Part shown: piece by piece, positions 38,904 to 50,879 of the stretch
Numbering within the stretch: position 1 is the first letter of the stretch
How the letters are laid out: the number at the start of each line of letters is the position of its first letter
NCBI GenBank assembly: GCA_039720395.1
Contig: CM077833.1
Location: 9,315,036 to 9,379,035 of the forward strand
Direction: 5' to 3'
DNA length: 64,000 nt
DNA from: Liquidambar formosana
Taxonomy: Eukaryota > Streptophyta > Magnoliopsida > Saxifragales > Altingiaceae
The notes under the pieces: model-generated
Told to the model about the DNA's origin: nothing
Database searches by the model: none
The model's input: only the letters and a program-made list of their open reading frames with translations
Translations under genes and position numbers: made by a program

Positions 38904-41900
38904 ACCATGAGTTAATTTGACTTAGTATTAAATACTTCCTGAACCCTGAATTTGGCACTATGGAACATACTTTAAAATATCCTTTTTGGTATGGAGTCTT
39001 CTGACCTGCTGGTATTGCGTCTAACTACACATCTCTAATTGGAATATTTTACTTAATTCGTTTATAATTTCATTGCAAATGTGGGGAATATATTTTGAAT
39101 TTTGAATTTTCCTTTTCAGTTCTTCACAACAAAGCCTCTCCCTTGTAATCCATCAAGTTTACCAAAATATCCTCCGAGCAAGGAATTCGATGCCAAGCTT
39201 CGAGATGAGGAAGCAAGAAGGTATGCTATATGAGGCTTTTAACATAATTTTATTTCTTTTTTTTTTTATTCACTCTTCAAAATATTTCTTACTCTCTTTG
39301 GAAGTGATTAAACCATGGATATACAAATCAAAGAGGGGCGAGAGAAGAAAAGTAGTCAATCCATCCATATGCCATGCCTTTAATTTTATAATATTCTAGT
39401 TACCTGAAGTTTTGAGTCATTTAGGCCATGTCTTACTGCGAGGTCTAATATGTTGGTAAGTTAAGAGTGACGAGTCAAATACTTCACCATGAAACATTCC
39501 ATTTTTCAGTTGAGTCAACTAGTGTTCCTAGAACACCTTAAAACTAAGATTTCTAGGCATGTAAGGGCTTGTATATATCCCAAATCTTTGACACCTGGCA
39601 TGATATTCCTCATAATCTGCTAATGAAACTTTGGCTTCAAATCTGCGAAAATCTGTCAACACTTGGTGCTGCCAGATAAGATACCATGATAATTGAGGAA
39701 CACATCCATTTACATGCCAGCACTTTGTTTTTTTTTTTGTTTTGTTTTGGTTTTGTTGTTTTGGTTTATTTCTAGCTATTGCTCCTTTATTTTTAATATA
39801 TTTTGAGGTAGTTATGTAATTTTTTATTGTAATTTGGTCATCTGCATATGCCTTGATGTCCCCTGGTTAATGTATAGACACCACAAGAATGTGACTCTAG
39901 ACAGGTCCTCAGTCATATTCAAGCTTGCGTCAGTATACAAAAACCTTCAATGAAAATTAGTGTCTGGAAACTATGCACTGATGTATCTGTAAATGTGTCC
40001 TTCCCTTTTCAGTTGCAACTGTTGAAAAGTAAATTTATTTAGTAATTTATTCATTGTAGTCAAGACTTCAAATTCATTGACCCTTTAATATTCTTCAGGG
40101 TCCCAATGAATTGTCTTATACATATAAATATATATTTAAAGAGCTTTGGTTCTTTGGAATATCTATCTATCTTGCATCCAGTACTATGCGGTTCCACTTG
40201 GATTCAAATCATTCTTTTGAAGCTCTGTAAGGTCCACAATAGGGTTTTTAGGTATTTGGCATTCCAGGCTGCAACTTTTGTCTTGGAGACGTGTTAGTTG
40301 GGTAGAAGCCTCACTGGGAAAAAAAATTTCCTGAAAAACTGGAAGGAAAATAATCTTCCACACCTTTGATAAACATTGTTCAGGATCTGATGCCATTTTT
40401 TCTTCTTCGGGATGTTATTATAAATGCGTTCTCTAATTTGATTCCAGGCGAAGAGCAGAAGCCATAAAAGGACGAGGCCCCGACTCTGTAAGAAGAGGTT
40501 CAAGAGAAGCGAAGGCAATGCCATCACCAGAGTTCAATGCTAAGGGACAGGTTTCTGTGCAGGTATTTTTATGGTGGAACATCTTAGTATCATAGGCATA
40601 AAGGCATCAGACATCATACCAAACTCTTACCATGAATTTTTTTAAGGCATGATGTCTTATGTGATTTCCACCTTACGAATGACATTATGTTCTAACAAAA
40701 TTTGTGGTAGTAAATGGGTCATGATGTGTGATTCTGGACTCTTTTGTGGCTCGAAAGATCCATTTCTTCATTAATCTTGAATACATTTTCATGGCAGGGA
40801 CAATCCACTAGTCATAAATACGATCTTGAAGAGGAGGGTGGGTCTGGCTTCCCACTTGAGCCACCCAGAGGAACTACACAGAATGCTTTCTCTCATTCCA
40901 CTTCAATGATTCAACCCAGTGCAGTTGGATCATCATGGACCCATCGGGTAAAGGAGGAAGGGATGGGTCCAGGGCAAGCATTTGGCTCTTCAAGGAACAA
41001 TGCACAGTTGAGGACAGAGAGATCTGGTATGTCAGGGGCAACAGACTTGTCCAACTCTTCACCTAGTAAGGATGAAAGGATGTCTGGCAAAGAATCTGTA
41101 ACTGTAAGTAACTATCTCAAAGAATCAGCTAACTCTTCCCTCTTCTCATCGCCCTCTTTATATTCCTATTTTTAACACATTTGAACTATGAACCTGAAGC
41201 ATAATGTGTGAAACTTGGATTTCTCATAGGAAAAGTTGAAATAGCATAGAAAAATGTCAAAATGTCTAGAAAATTGTGCGCACACATTTTTCCATGCACC
41301 TTTTGCTTCATTAAATGTATTTTAACATGTGCCATAAGGGAACACATTAATAGAACGCTTATTGTACTAAGCTTGTAAAATAAGATAAAATATGATAAAC
41401 CATTAAGAAATTAGAGAAGAATGAGAAGACGAGGAATTACGTGGTTTGATCATTACAACCTACATCCACAGCACACAAAACCCAAAGGGCTATATCTCTC
41501 TTATTGAACCCTTAACTTGAGTATATACACCCACCTATACAAGTAGGAAAAGAATACATACAGTTATGAAAACAAATATTTGAAAATATTACAGATATTT
41601 AGAATCTCCTAGATGATTCTTGAGATATTGGAGATCTCAAACTTCCTTTTGGTGAGTGTATAACCAGACTAATCTTGGTTGACATAGTCAACCGATATCT
41701 CTAACAAAGACAACCCTCCTTGTTGGTTGGACAAGAAATTATTAGAACGCCTTTAATTCTTTCAGGTAAAATTTTTTAAGGGTAAAATAGGAACTTGAAA
41801 ATTTTTATTTTTTTATTTTCATTTATGAAGGTTTTTAACTTTTGATTTTTTAATTAAAAGAAAAATACTCAGTACCCATCAGTTTCTCCATCGTTACTGT

Positions 41901-43285
41901 TTTAAACTATAATAGGAGATAATGTTAGAAGACACTACCTATAAGTTTCTTTACTATAACAATTTTAAATCATGAATAATGGGAGACAAATGATAAAATA
42001 AGGTAAGGCATAAATGCCTAGCATGCGCCACCTCCTTTAGTAATTACTTAGAGTACTATTACTACCCATCAACACTTTGATACCAGATAAAATAATCTGT
42101 CAACCTATTGATATGTTCAGGTCAGCATCAGTATGCTTTCGTTTGCATTTTTTATATGCTAAACACCATTATGCATTTGTTTGTATTTTCTATATGCAAA
42201 CATATCAACACCTTTAATGCAACAAACAACTATTTACAAGCTCATGCAGTGTAGATCCACTAGCTTGTGAAGCGGTTTATAGATCATTTGGGCATTATTT
42301 TATTTTATGTTTACATTAACGAGTGCAACTCCATATATTTTAGAAGACACAATGTAGATTATATTATCAATTCATGAATTTTGAATGTTGTTCAGCACTA
42401 TTAGATTGTTGGACTATTTGTGTTTGTTATACTGTTCAGCCTTTTTTAATGGATAAGTAATTATAGGCCATCTCATATATTTTTGTTCCAAGATGCACGG
42501 GACTTGTATCTCGTGTACATTCTTATTTCAGTCATCCTGCATTCCTGCATCAGTCAGTTGCCCATTTATGACCGTTTAATTTAAACAAGCGCCAAGTCAG
42601 TGAGGTTCATATCCGGTTGGTCCCATAAAGGACACCATATATTTAAATCCGCAGTGAGAAATAGGGATGTGAGCAAAAATGGTCTGAGCTGGCTGTGACC
42701 CTAGGCTATTTGTCTTTTCTTTATTTGTATCTGCTTTGAATAATTTTAAAAAAAATTCAAGTTATCATCTGATTGATAACCATTACACCATTAAATACTT
42801 GAAAAATAAATTTTGAGTTGAACCAGAGTATGTGGAATTTCATACTGGTTTATCAATTCTATTCCCCCCACCCCCCCTCTTCTTTGAACATGTCAGACCT
42901 GTATGACTGACTAAATAACATTCTCACCATCAATGAATCTTATTTTTTATTTTCATTTTTGATATCATTATGTACTCTTCTGTTCATTTTTTTTATTTAT
43001 GTTTTTAAATTTTTAGTTTTGGAATTCCTGGTTATTTTATTATTTACTGAACTGGCTTGCCCTTTTCTGTGATTTTAGGGTTATACACCAAAGAAAAATA
43101 GGATCCACTACTCTGGACCATTGGTGCCTCCAAGGGGAAACCTTGAAGAGATGCTCAAAGAGCATGAGAGAAAAATCCAACATGCTGTCCGCAAAGCGCG
43201 TCTTGAGAAGGCCAGGACCAACAAAAACTACAATGATTCTGGGCCGCCTGAAATGCTGCTTCATCATGGTAGGAATGCTCGGTGA
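29353..43285 (+). CDS. CDK-like Ser/Thr protein kinase with N-terminal lipid-anchor motif (IBS1 / At1g54610-like)
   Basis: Eight exons: 29353-29796, 32131-32415, 33190-33507, 37910-38137, 39120-39220, 40448-40562, 40798-41103, 43079-43285 (stop TGA). GT-AG junctions and phases close to 667 aa. It begins MGCICSKG: Gly2 for myristoylation and Cys3/Cys5 for palmitoylation, so membrane attachment is likely. The kinase domain (about 143-427) has IGQGTYSSV (149-157), Lys172, HRDIKGSN (265-272, Asp267), DFG (285-287) and the CDK-type VVTLWYRAPE (304-313); PESVRFMAREI replaces PSTAIRE. A basic KLRDEEARRRRAEA region follows, with a Ser/Gly-rich tail and a C-terminal block conserved in this family (SGPLVPPRGNLEEML). 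Arabidopsis IBS1 acts in defence priming; this gene's role is unknown. Introns 1 and 3 are swollen by transposons. An upstream in-frame TTG at 29338 is not used because the lipid motif needs the ATG at 29353. Confidence 0.95.
30324..31318 (-). mobile_element. TRIM retrotransposon (995 bp) in kinase intron 1
   Basis: Two direct repeats, 30324-30546 and 31095-31318 (223 and 224 bp, near-identical), flank 548 bp. Read on the minus strand the 5' LTR begins TGTAGGAGAATATGAG, ends TGCACA, and is followed at once by TGGTATCAAAGC, a primer-binding site for initiator-Met-type tRNA. A purine tract GAGGGAGAG lies directly before the other LTR. The 5-bp target duplication TAGTA is perfect (30319-30323 and 31319-31323). 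The interior codes for no gag or pol, so it must be mobilised in trans. Terminal bases of the lower-coordinate LTR are mutated (TATAG for TGTGC). Confidence 0.9.
32698..32722. repeat. (TC)n microsatellite in kinase intron 2
   Basis: About 11 TC units within intron 2 of the kinase gene; polymorphism is likely. Confidence 0.85.
33920..35965 (-). mobile_element. Degenerate LINE (L1-like) fragment, antisense in kinase intron 3
   Basis: Minus-strand translation in shifting frames shows reverse-transcriptase pieces: ERAYDHVDCGFLNF near 35960, HLQFVDDTILFNSR near 35230, EERLYLLRREG near 34930 and zf-RVT-like text further down. There are many stops and frameshifts. The 5' end (endonuclease) is missing beyond 35965, where another repeat begins. 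It is interrupted by the TRIM at 35346-35720; the LINE reading resumes on the other side as TVIANILSRF. Confidence 0.75.
35346..35720 (-). mobile_element. Small TRIM retrotransposon (375 bp, 113-bp LTRs) nested in the LINE
   Basis: LTRs at 35346-35458 and 35608-35720. On the minus strand the LTR starts TGTTGGGAAGTCCC; the primer-binding site TGGTATCAAAGC follows the upstream LTR and the purine tract GTAAGGGGGAG precedes the downstream one. Flanks are ACAGT (35341-35345) and AGAGT (35721-35725), a 4/5 match. It belongs to the same family as 48214-48634. The 149-bp interior is non-coding, with repeated AACGGGCT motifs. Confidence 0.85.
35966..37150. repeat. Unclassified dispersed-repeat-like segment in kinase intron 3
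   Basis: Begins next to a G-run (CCCGAGGGGGGGG near 35957) and contains ATTTAATGAGGTTCGGC followed by CCTACGTCGTCACCCC near 36110-36150, motifs widespread in plant retrotransposon-derived repeats. Further on, TTTCAGCCGTTTG-like phrases recur near 36640-36890. No LTR pair or target duplication was found, so the class stays open. Confidence 0.45.
38870..38904. repeat. Poly-C / poly-A tract in kinase intron 4
   Basis: About 24 C followed by about 10 A. Comparable G or C runs occur at 12437, 61083 and 62860. Confidence 0.9.
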
Positions 43286-44220
43286 TTCACGAAAACTGAA
43301 ATTGTATTGTCTTGTCAGAAAGGGATTGCCCTTGGGATTGGGTGTTCTTCTCGCTAGCGGAAGGAACTTGTTCCACCCCATCTCCCCCTCTTCCTTCGGG
43401 GTGCAAAAACAAAAAGGGATGCATTGCCCTCTCCGGGAGCTTCTATCTTCTACAAAACATACTGAAGGGGGACATTATGCTCTACTCAGCATAGAAAAGA
43501 GAGTGCTTACCAAGATATGGTGATTAAATACAGTGGGGGTTCATTCATTGTAAAACTGTTCCAAAGTCGTCACTCGAGTGAGATGTGATCTGTGGGGTTT
43601 TGTTGGTCTACTCATTTTATGGGCAGGCAACTTACTTTGTGTTGTCGAAAGGTTTGCTCAGTCTTAGTCAATATATATGTATGGTGTAAAGTGTCCATTT
43701 TGTTTGGTCCATAGTGTGTTGTACTTTCAAAATGGAATTGTATGATAATCACAGTTGTAGCATAAACAGTGGGCTTAAATTACTGGCAGTAGCATCAACA
43801 GTGATAGAAACTGTCACCCAGAAATGTAATATATCTGAGAAGAGTTTGAAGATAAGAAGCATTTGGGAATCTTAAGAACCTTAAAGTGATTTGATTATAA
43901 AATCTTTGTGAAATTTGCTTCTCCAGTTATATACTAGTAGGAGATATTGTGTTTCTATAGTGATGCTGGCTGTTGAATGTTGATCATTTGAGCCTCTGCA
44001 TTGGCACATAAAGTTTTGGTGTGGGTCAGTTGCATGGATGGGTAGTTATCTTATTAAAGAAGCTTTTGTTAATTATGGAAGATCGTCGATGATAAAGATA
44101 CTAAAGGAGGAAGACGAGGACGAGGATGAGGACACGAGAGACAGAGAGAGAGAGAGAGGATGCTAATTGATGCTTACTCTCACTGTGTTCCACTATTACT
44201 CACTCAATATATGAAGAAAA
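43286..44220. other. Kinase 3' untranslated region and flank
   Basis: The first several hundred bases are likely kinase 3' UTR (less AT-rich, no repeats). The frame at 43143-43523 that crosses the stop is an out-of-frame shadow of the last exon. A (GA)n run lies at 44138-44158. Confidence 0.5.
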
Positions 44221-44234
44221 GTGAAGTTATAGCT

Positions 44235-44554
44235 ACCACCGAGGGTAGTGGTTTAGTGGCATTTAGCTTATTCCCAAGTGGTCCTCAGGTTGAAGCCCGC
44301 AATGGGCGGCCTTGGGATTATTTCCACGCAACCAGTTGCGTGTCCACTTGTGCCTTGGGTGGGGCTGGATTAGGTTATGGCTCAATCGGTTTGAGGGAGT
44401 GGCTGTAGTTCTCCTCTTTGCAACCTATCTAGGCTTCTCTTGTTATTGGCTCTTAGTGGGTAGGATGTTATTATGGTCACGCCTAGGTAGGAAAATGACT
44501 TAGATCGCCCTCTCCTACCCTTTTTACCCAGCAAAAAGAATAAATAAAAAAGTT
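44235..44554 (+). mobile_element. tRNA-derived SINE, about 320 bp
   Basis: The body opens ACCACCGAGGGTAGTGG, with an A-box-like TAGTGGTTTAGTGG (about 44246) and a B-box GGTTGAAGCCC (44278-44288) at polymerase-III-promoter spacing. It ends in an A-rich tail. Flanks GTGAAGTTATAGCT (44221-44234) and GTGAAAGTTCTAGCT (44555-44569) resemble an aged target duplication. Frames inside it (44160-44594) are not genes. Confidence 0.65.
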
Positions 44555-44569
44555 GTGAAAGTTCTAGCT

Positions 44570-46281
44570 TTCTGTTAAAATCTCCCTTTGTCAAGTGCTG
44601 CTCCGTTGGGGAGTTGAGTGATTTTTCGTAAATAAATAAATTAGGTGTGAAGTTCTAACAAATTAATTTAGACCAAACTATAAGAATAGAATGGAGATAT
44701 ATATATATATATATATATATATTAATGGATCAGAATTAAAGGACACAATTAATGAGTGGGGTTGATCTATATTAGTTCTTTTGAAAACCATTAGATCTTG
44801 TAATTACGAATGGTGTTAAAAATTACGTCCCTACTAATAGGACAGAACTCATTAGCATCCCACATAACCTGAAGTCTTGAGTTTGGTTTAAAAACAATTT
44901 CATGCATGTTGAAATCACTGTCATATTCAGAAAGGAGCATTAATGAATAAAAATAAACCAAAGTAGGACTCTCAGGACAACTGGGCCTCCATATTACGAC
45001 CTTTTCTAATTTCAAAGAATTGTTGGAAGTCTTCTCCGCCACTCTGTGAGGAAGCACACAGTTGAAATCTCAAGCCTCTTTCTCATGGGACATCAGAACA
45101 AAAACCGCATGCCCTTTTCTTTATATTAATTTTAAACATATGACAAATTATACGGAGTATTACCAAACCAAAAACCAATAAAAAGAAGAAGAATTGATCA
45201 TGTTTAGTAAGAAATCAAACAAATAAATATTTCTTTGATCATCTTTGTACACATACCTGGCCTAATCACCGTCCCATGATTTCTTCTTACTTCTTACCAA
45301 TGGGAAAGGCCTGGAAAATAAATGTCTCTTTAGCTTTATAGTTCTCCAAATATTAATTATGGAATTTGTCCTCCGCTTTTCTAAAAGGCCTACTCCCAAT
45401 GTGCTGTAAAAATTGCTGCTCCAATAAAAATAATATTAAAAATATAAAGTGCTATAAAAAGGATAAGAACCTCACAACATTTCTTTAATAAAATTTCTTA
45501 AAATTTTGAATTCTCCCGACTTCAATGACTAATTGCAAACACTTTGAGGTTCGACTGGAAGATCGAATTCCACATAAATGGTGTGTTTCATTGAGAGAGG
45601 ACGTGCCCAGAAGATTCCCTCCCCATGGTAGTCCGACGTGCAAGTTTTAGGTGATGTTTTAATCATCTTTGGAGCTCCGGTCAACTTATCTCCTGGTATC
45701 AAAAGGTACAGTTGACATAAAACTCTTGTAATGGCCAATTCTATGGTACCCTAGCAAAAAATTGGGTACCATACCCACTCATTGGGGGTTGTACCCCTTG
45801 CATTGGTCCAATATACCTCATATCCCACTAATGCACAAGGTATAACTCTCAATGCGGGTGTTGATATAAGTTATACCAGCACGTGCTCACCTAATCACCA
45901 TCCTATATATATAATGTAGGTGTTGATATAAGTTATATCAGCATGTGCTTACCTAATCATCATCCTGTCTATCTATATATATATATATATATATATAAAT
46001 ATAATAAAATTATATATAGCTAAAAAGGGAAAAATTGCCTGACTCAATTTTAAGTGTACACAATATTCCGCAACTTCTCCTCAAGCAAATAACTAAAGAG
46101 TATCATTACATACAAGACCATAAATATCATGTCCCTAAAAAATCAAGAGAGAAAAAAGGATCTAATTCAAAGTCTTAGAGCAAATTTTCTGTACATTTGG
46201 CCTCATATATAACTTGACATATCCTGCTTTGACTTCTGCACAATTCCTTAATCTCGCAAGTGCCCATTAGCTCAGAAATAA
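44570..46281. other. Intergenic region between kinase and AlgH genes
   Basis: No gene recognised. It holds a TA microsatellite (44697-44720) and a 60-bp tandem duplication near 45857-45970 (GTGTTGATATAAGTTAT units), followed by another TA run. The minus-strand frames 44791-45057 and 45529-45738 were examined; they have normal composition but no identifiable domain, start context or splice partners. Confidence 0.5.
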
Positions 46282-49096
46282 CTATTTGTCTTGCTTAGGT
46301 TTCCGGCTCAGTTCTGAGTAATGACCTCCCATTAGCTGCAATATCTCCTCCCACAAACCTTCTGATGAATCAGTTGAACCCCCGAAAATTAAATTTGAAC
46401 TACATGCAGCAACATACCAATAATCCGATTCAATTTCGTCTCTCAACTGATCCAACTGCCACCCAGCATATCCAACAAAGAACCTGAAATTTTGAGGCTT
46501 AACCACACCTTTCTTCACCATCCCTGCAGCTTCATCCAAACTGTTTCGGGCACCAAAACACAGGCCAGGCATCACCTCTTCAAACCCAGGAAGTTGTGAT
46601 TTCTCCCCTGACTTCAACAAAAACATGCTTGCCTCAAGGGGCCCACCAAAATGCAAAGAACAATCAGCAAATGTGGTTGCTAAATCAAGATTAGTGGGTT
46701 TCATGTGTTTGATCTTTTTGTGAAGTGGACGGTTAATGACAACTCCAAATGGCCCCTCTTGTGGGTGTCTGGTTCCAGATCTGAGGAGGAGAACGACGGT
46801 TCTTTCAAAGGTGCGAACCCCATCAAGCTTTTCTGTGGCAACAAGGACACAGCCAGTCTCGGGTACTGAAATCGGGTGGGCCCATTTCAGGCCAAGAGGT
46901 CTAGACTCATTGGATGTCTCATCTTGCTTGTGAGCATCAGCATCCAGCTTTTCTGCCTGGTAATAATTTTAAGTGTAAATTTTCCCATATAAGAAGAATG
47001 AACTGCAAGAATTTATCACTACAGTTAAGAATGATGCCCTAAAACCTCTCGATCCTCAATGGTGCATTGAAAAGGTTATGCTCCTCTTCAGTAAGTGCCA
47101 GTGAGTTTATTATGTCATGCATAATAGCATCCCACATCAAGGCATGAATGATACTTCATGTCACCAAAAATGGGAATCTAAAAGTGGCAAAATCTGGTCC
47201 AGATCCACCAACCTTCTAGAAATAAATGGGTATGTCCCACCCATTTAGTCAAAAGCCTGACCTTGATTACCCCATATCCAACACAATTGAGCATCTCCAA
47301 GCAGGCTCACTATCCAATCCCCTTGGCTATTTTAGCTGGCCAAATCATATTTTTCCTTCTCCAAGGGGCTAGCTATATGGCTAGCAATTTTAGCTATTGT
47401 CATTTTGGCTAGCTACATTTAACTAGTGAATCTAGCTAAACTATTTTTAGTTAAAAAGGTGACACTTTCCCTCTCTATGCACCATTCCCTCTTTCTCTCT
47501 CTCCACGAATTGATTAAACAAAGAAGGATTATTAATAAAAAATTTAAAATAGCTAAAAAATAATTAGTACCATTGGAGTACTCCATTGGATAGCTAGCTA
47601 GCTATTTTAAAAAATGTCATTTTGTTAGCTAAAGTAGCAAAAAAATAGCTAGTACCCCTGCCTATTGGAGATGCTCGGGTTTAGGTCATGATGCCAAACC
47701 CAGCCAACCCAAAACCACCCTTCTCATGAGCAAGCAGAATAGTTTCTGACCCAACTGGATCCAACACAGTAACAGCTTCTAAGTATTCATTAAATTCAGC
47801 TTCCTTTGTGACATTCCAATACCAACAACCACCCTGCTTATGAGCAGGCAGCATAATTTATGACCCAACTGGACCCAACACAGTACCAGCTTCTAAGTAT
47901 CAGGAAATTTAGCTTCCTTTGTGACATTCCAATACCATCACCGCATTACCTTGATGTGGAACAAAAGGTCATGATCGAAAAAGCAGGCAGGCCATACCAT
48001 ATGGAAGCCAGTACAGTAAGTAATTTGGCATTTATTAACCTATATCATCTCCATCTTAAAACCTTAAACTCCCTCTATCCCATTTTGTTTGAACACTTGG
48101 ACCAAACACACATTAAGGTGATGCATTTAATGCATTGTCAAGTCACTCAAATATTTTGGCTTCCCAATTTTACCCTCCTATGATAGAATATTACTTGATG
48201 TGCTATTTGATATTGTCAAGTTTTCAACCTAAAAGCCTAACCTATTAGGTGGAAGGCTCAAACAAGTATATTAAGCCATATCAACTTTTTATATTTAAAT
48301 GATATGGGATGAGGGACTTCACAACACCCCCCCTCATGTACAAGCCTAATAAGACAACAACAGGCCTGTCACGTAGACAACAACAGGTGTGTAGGCCTAA
48401 TAAGACAACGGGTCTGTCATGTGGACAACAACAGGCTCACAAACGAAATAGGCCCAACACCACCAACAACAATAATGGGCTCATAAATGAAACAGCCCAA
48501 AAATGACATGCTCTGATACCATCTTAAGTTTCCAACCTAAAAGCCTAAGCTATTAGGTGGAAGACCCAAACAGGTATATTAAGCCATATCAATTTTTTAT
48601 ATTTAAATGATATGGGATCTGAGACTTTCCAACAGATATAATAATTGTAATTTTAAATATAGTAAAGGGTATTTTGGGAAAGTAAAATAATTATTTGCTT
48701 TGACTTTTGACAATGAACAAGCATTTTGGGACATCCCAAAATGAAAAGTGATCAAACAAAGTGGGATGAAGGGAGTACTAAAAATGAATTTTAATATGCA
48801 AGGGGAGAGATGAGCCTTCCTACATTTAGCGTGTAGCAATATATGGAACTTCATAATTATATTAGAAAAGGGAAAGAATATGATCCAATATTTTTGAGTG
48901 GTAACAGTTCTACAATCCAATACAGAAAAGAGGTACATCACCTGCTCCCGAGCAAAGAGAGCAGCTCTGACCTCTCTCCAGTTCAAGGTTATACGATGCG
49001 ACTTCTGGGAGGGAGTATCATTGGACTTGTTGCTGTCAGAAGAGGGATTGTTTCCTTCAATGCCATCTCCTTCTGGAACAGACCGATCACCGTTTC
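46282..49096 (-). CDS. YqgE/AlgH family protein (UPF0301 / DUF179), probably plastid; 5' exon(s) not found
   Basis: Two exons are seen: 49096-48942 (entered after one base of a codon) and 46956-46282 with the stop. GT-AG junctions give about 275 aa. The first has acidic text (GNNPSSDSNKSND), then LNWREVRAALFAREQ. The second carries the DUF179 domain: GCVLVATEKL, TFERTVVLLLRSG, QEGPFGVVINRPL, LHFGGPLE, FFVGYAGWQLDQLRDEI and the C-terminal GGHYSELSRKPKQDK. Bacterial relatives are called putative transcriptional regulators; biochemical function in plants is unproven. Plant proteins carry an N-terminal plastid transit peptide, which must be encoded upstream of 49096 and was not recognised between there and the window end. 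The ATG at 46704 is internal. The 1985-bp intron holds a MITE, a tandem duplication and a Stowaway split by a TRIM. Confidence 0.88.
47289..47676. mobile_element. MITE with GAGCATCTCCAA ends in the AlgH intron
   Basis: The left end GAGCATCTCCAA and right end TTGGAGATGCTC are perfect inverted repeats, with internal TAGCTA-rich subterminal motifs on both sides. It is 388 bp and non-coding. Ends of this type are frequent in plant MITEs. No clear target duplication could be read, so the superfamily is unassigned. Confidence 0.7.
47713..47937. repeat. Tandem duplication, 2 x about 113 bp, in the AlgH intron
   Basis: AACCACCC...AATACCA occurs at 47713-47824 and 47827-47937 with scattered differences and a small deletion (TATTCATTAAATTCAG against TATCAGGAAATTTAG). 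Confidence 0.85.
48069..48775. mobile_element. Stowaway MITE interrupted by a TRIM
   Basis: The left end CTCCCTCTATCCCATTTTG and the reverse-complemented right end CTCCCTTCATCCCACTTTG are Stowaway-like. TA follows the right end (48776-48777); the left flank reads AA, presumably mutated. Removing the 421-bp TRIM and one 5-bp duplication leaves about 281 bp, normal for the family. Confidence 0.8.
48214..48634 (-). mobile_element. TRIM retrotransposon (421 bp, 113-bp LTRs), perfect TSD
   Basis: LTRs at 48214-48326 and 48522-48634. The target duplication GATAT is perfect (48209-48213 and 48635-48639). On the minus strand, TGGTATCAGAGC follows the upstream LTR and a G-run purine tract precedes the downstream one. 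The interior, with ACAACAACAGG repeats, is non-coding. It is a sister copy of 35346-35720, in the same orientation. Confidence 0.9.
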
Positions 49097-50870
49097 CTGT
49101 ATTTATAAGCATGCCCATAAATAAAATTATTTTAATTATGATTCAATTTAATTATCTTGAAAAATTATAAATTATCAACAAGGGGTATAATTTCATCCTC
49201 CTACTCGATGAATATAAGTAATATGTAATAGTAATCACACAACTATATTGAAGACATTATTCCTCTTGTACAGAAGTATTTTCCAATGCCCAAAATATAT
49301 ACAGAGTATCATTTGAAACAAATATCAGATGCATTTCTATGATGTTCAATGGTCAGACTCTTACGGTGAGAAACCACTAAATTCTCATGGTACATGCATT
49401 CTCTGACCACTATTACTCAGAGAATTGCCTAAGCCACCACTTTGCTAAAAGAGCCCACAGGCGCCTAATCAAGGCCCAGGCATACAATAGTAAAAAGGTG
49501 GTCATTGATGGGCACCTAGGAAAAAAACACAAGCACTGACGTTTAGAAACTTCGGTGATGACATAATCATATCTTCTTTCATTGATGACCACCCAGGAAT
49601 ACAGTATCCTGATATGATCTACAAATCAAGATACCGTATTATGATATAAAAAATCCCTCTAATCAACAATTTGACATGTATAAAGAAAACATTTAAAACA
49701 ATTTCACTTCATGACGAGGAAATCAAACAGGGTAGTTATTTTTCCACGAGGGCGACTAACAGCGATGTTAGATGGACATGGGTACAAGTGTCAAGTGTAG
49801 GTCTGGGTGCATGTTTAAATGTTAGATTTGTCCATCTCTAAAGATTTTTCATTATTTTGAAGTGTTTGGTGAGCATACTTATACCCAGGTTCGTGTCATG
49901 CTATGTCAAGTTGTTTCAGCATGGGTACTCTAGTATAAAGCAAAGGATCCGAGTAACATATACTAATGAAATGTTTAGAAGGGAAGAAAAACCTCCATAT
50001 GGTATATATTTTTTTGACAATCGACTGAACATACCCCTACCCCTAACCCCACTTTAATATCAACAAATGGGTATCAATCCTTCTCCATAAACTTGAACCT
50101 GAGATCACTCACTTAACAAGTGAGGTAAATACTAATAGGCTACATGCCATTAGCTTCATAAGGTACATATTGACCTAGATAAACATATTATAAGGTCCCA
50201 AGAAACTATTGTGGGGTCATTAGGAAAGAAACATCAACTAAATACAATTGACATGATCAAGGATGTGTATGATAAAGTGGTAACCAAAAAGAGAAAAAAA
50301 TGGTGAAGAGACAAGTAAATTTCCAGACACAATGATCTTATGTCAAATGCCAGCATAACCCAGTCTTTGCGCATTACTTATGGATAATCCAATCAGGTAT
50401 ATAGAGGGAAGGGCCTCATTGCATTTTTTTTATATATTTTATTTTATAGGAAGGAAGAGCCTCATTGTTGACAATATAATTTTTGTAGGGCGTAGTTTGG
50501 GAAGGGTTTAGATGTAAAGTTAGATTCATGGAGAGATGCATTATCCTTTTGAATTGAGGCCCTGCCCTATCGTCTCGCATTATCAATGGATGAGATAACT
50601 AGGCTTCTACATTTCTTTTGGTCTGATTCATCAATAGTAAAAAAATAAAAAATAAAAAATAAATAAAGCCAGGAGCACGAACAACAGAATAGTGAAAAAC
50701 AAATAGCCAAGAGACACCAAAAAGTGAACAAGATTGGAAACAATAATTATAGATGGACAAAGTTGAGAATTATGTATAAAGTTTTGTGTGGCCAATAAAT
50801 ACATACAAAATTGAAGGGAAATTTATAAGACAATAAAAATAATCCAGCCATGCCTAATGACATAAAACAA
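49097..50870. other. AlgH upstream intron or 5' flank, no exon recognised
   Basis: AT-rich with no open frame resembling a transit-peptide exon on the minus strand. Scattered repeat-like text occurs (CTTGAACCTGAGATCACTC near 50090 resembles other window repeats near 17360). If the AlgH first exon lies beyond 64000, this is all intron. Confidence 0.4.
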
Positions 50871-50879
50871 TGGGCATTT

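Noticed and set aside
43143..43523. 126-aa plus-strand frame overlapping the last kinase exon
   Set aside because: Different frame from the conserved kinase C-terminus, which is clear and ends at 43285.
44160..44594. Several 60-82-aa frames
   Set aside because: They lie inside a SINE with polymerase III promoter-like boxes; not protein genes.
44791..45057. 88-aa minus-strand frame of normal composition
   Set aside because: No recognisable domain, neighbouring exon or promoter; not enough to call a gene.
48603..49118. 171-aa minus-strand frame as a separate gene
   Set aside because: Only 49096-48942 is coding (AlgH exon); the rest is intron, MITE and TRIM sequence.
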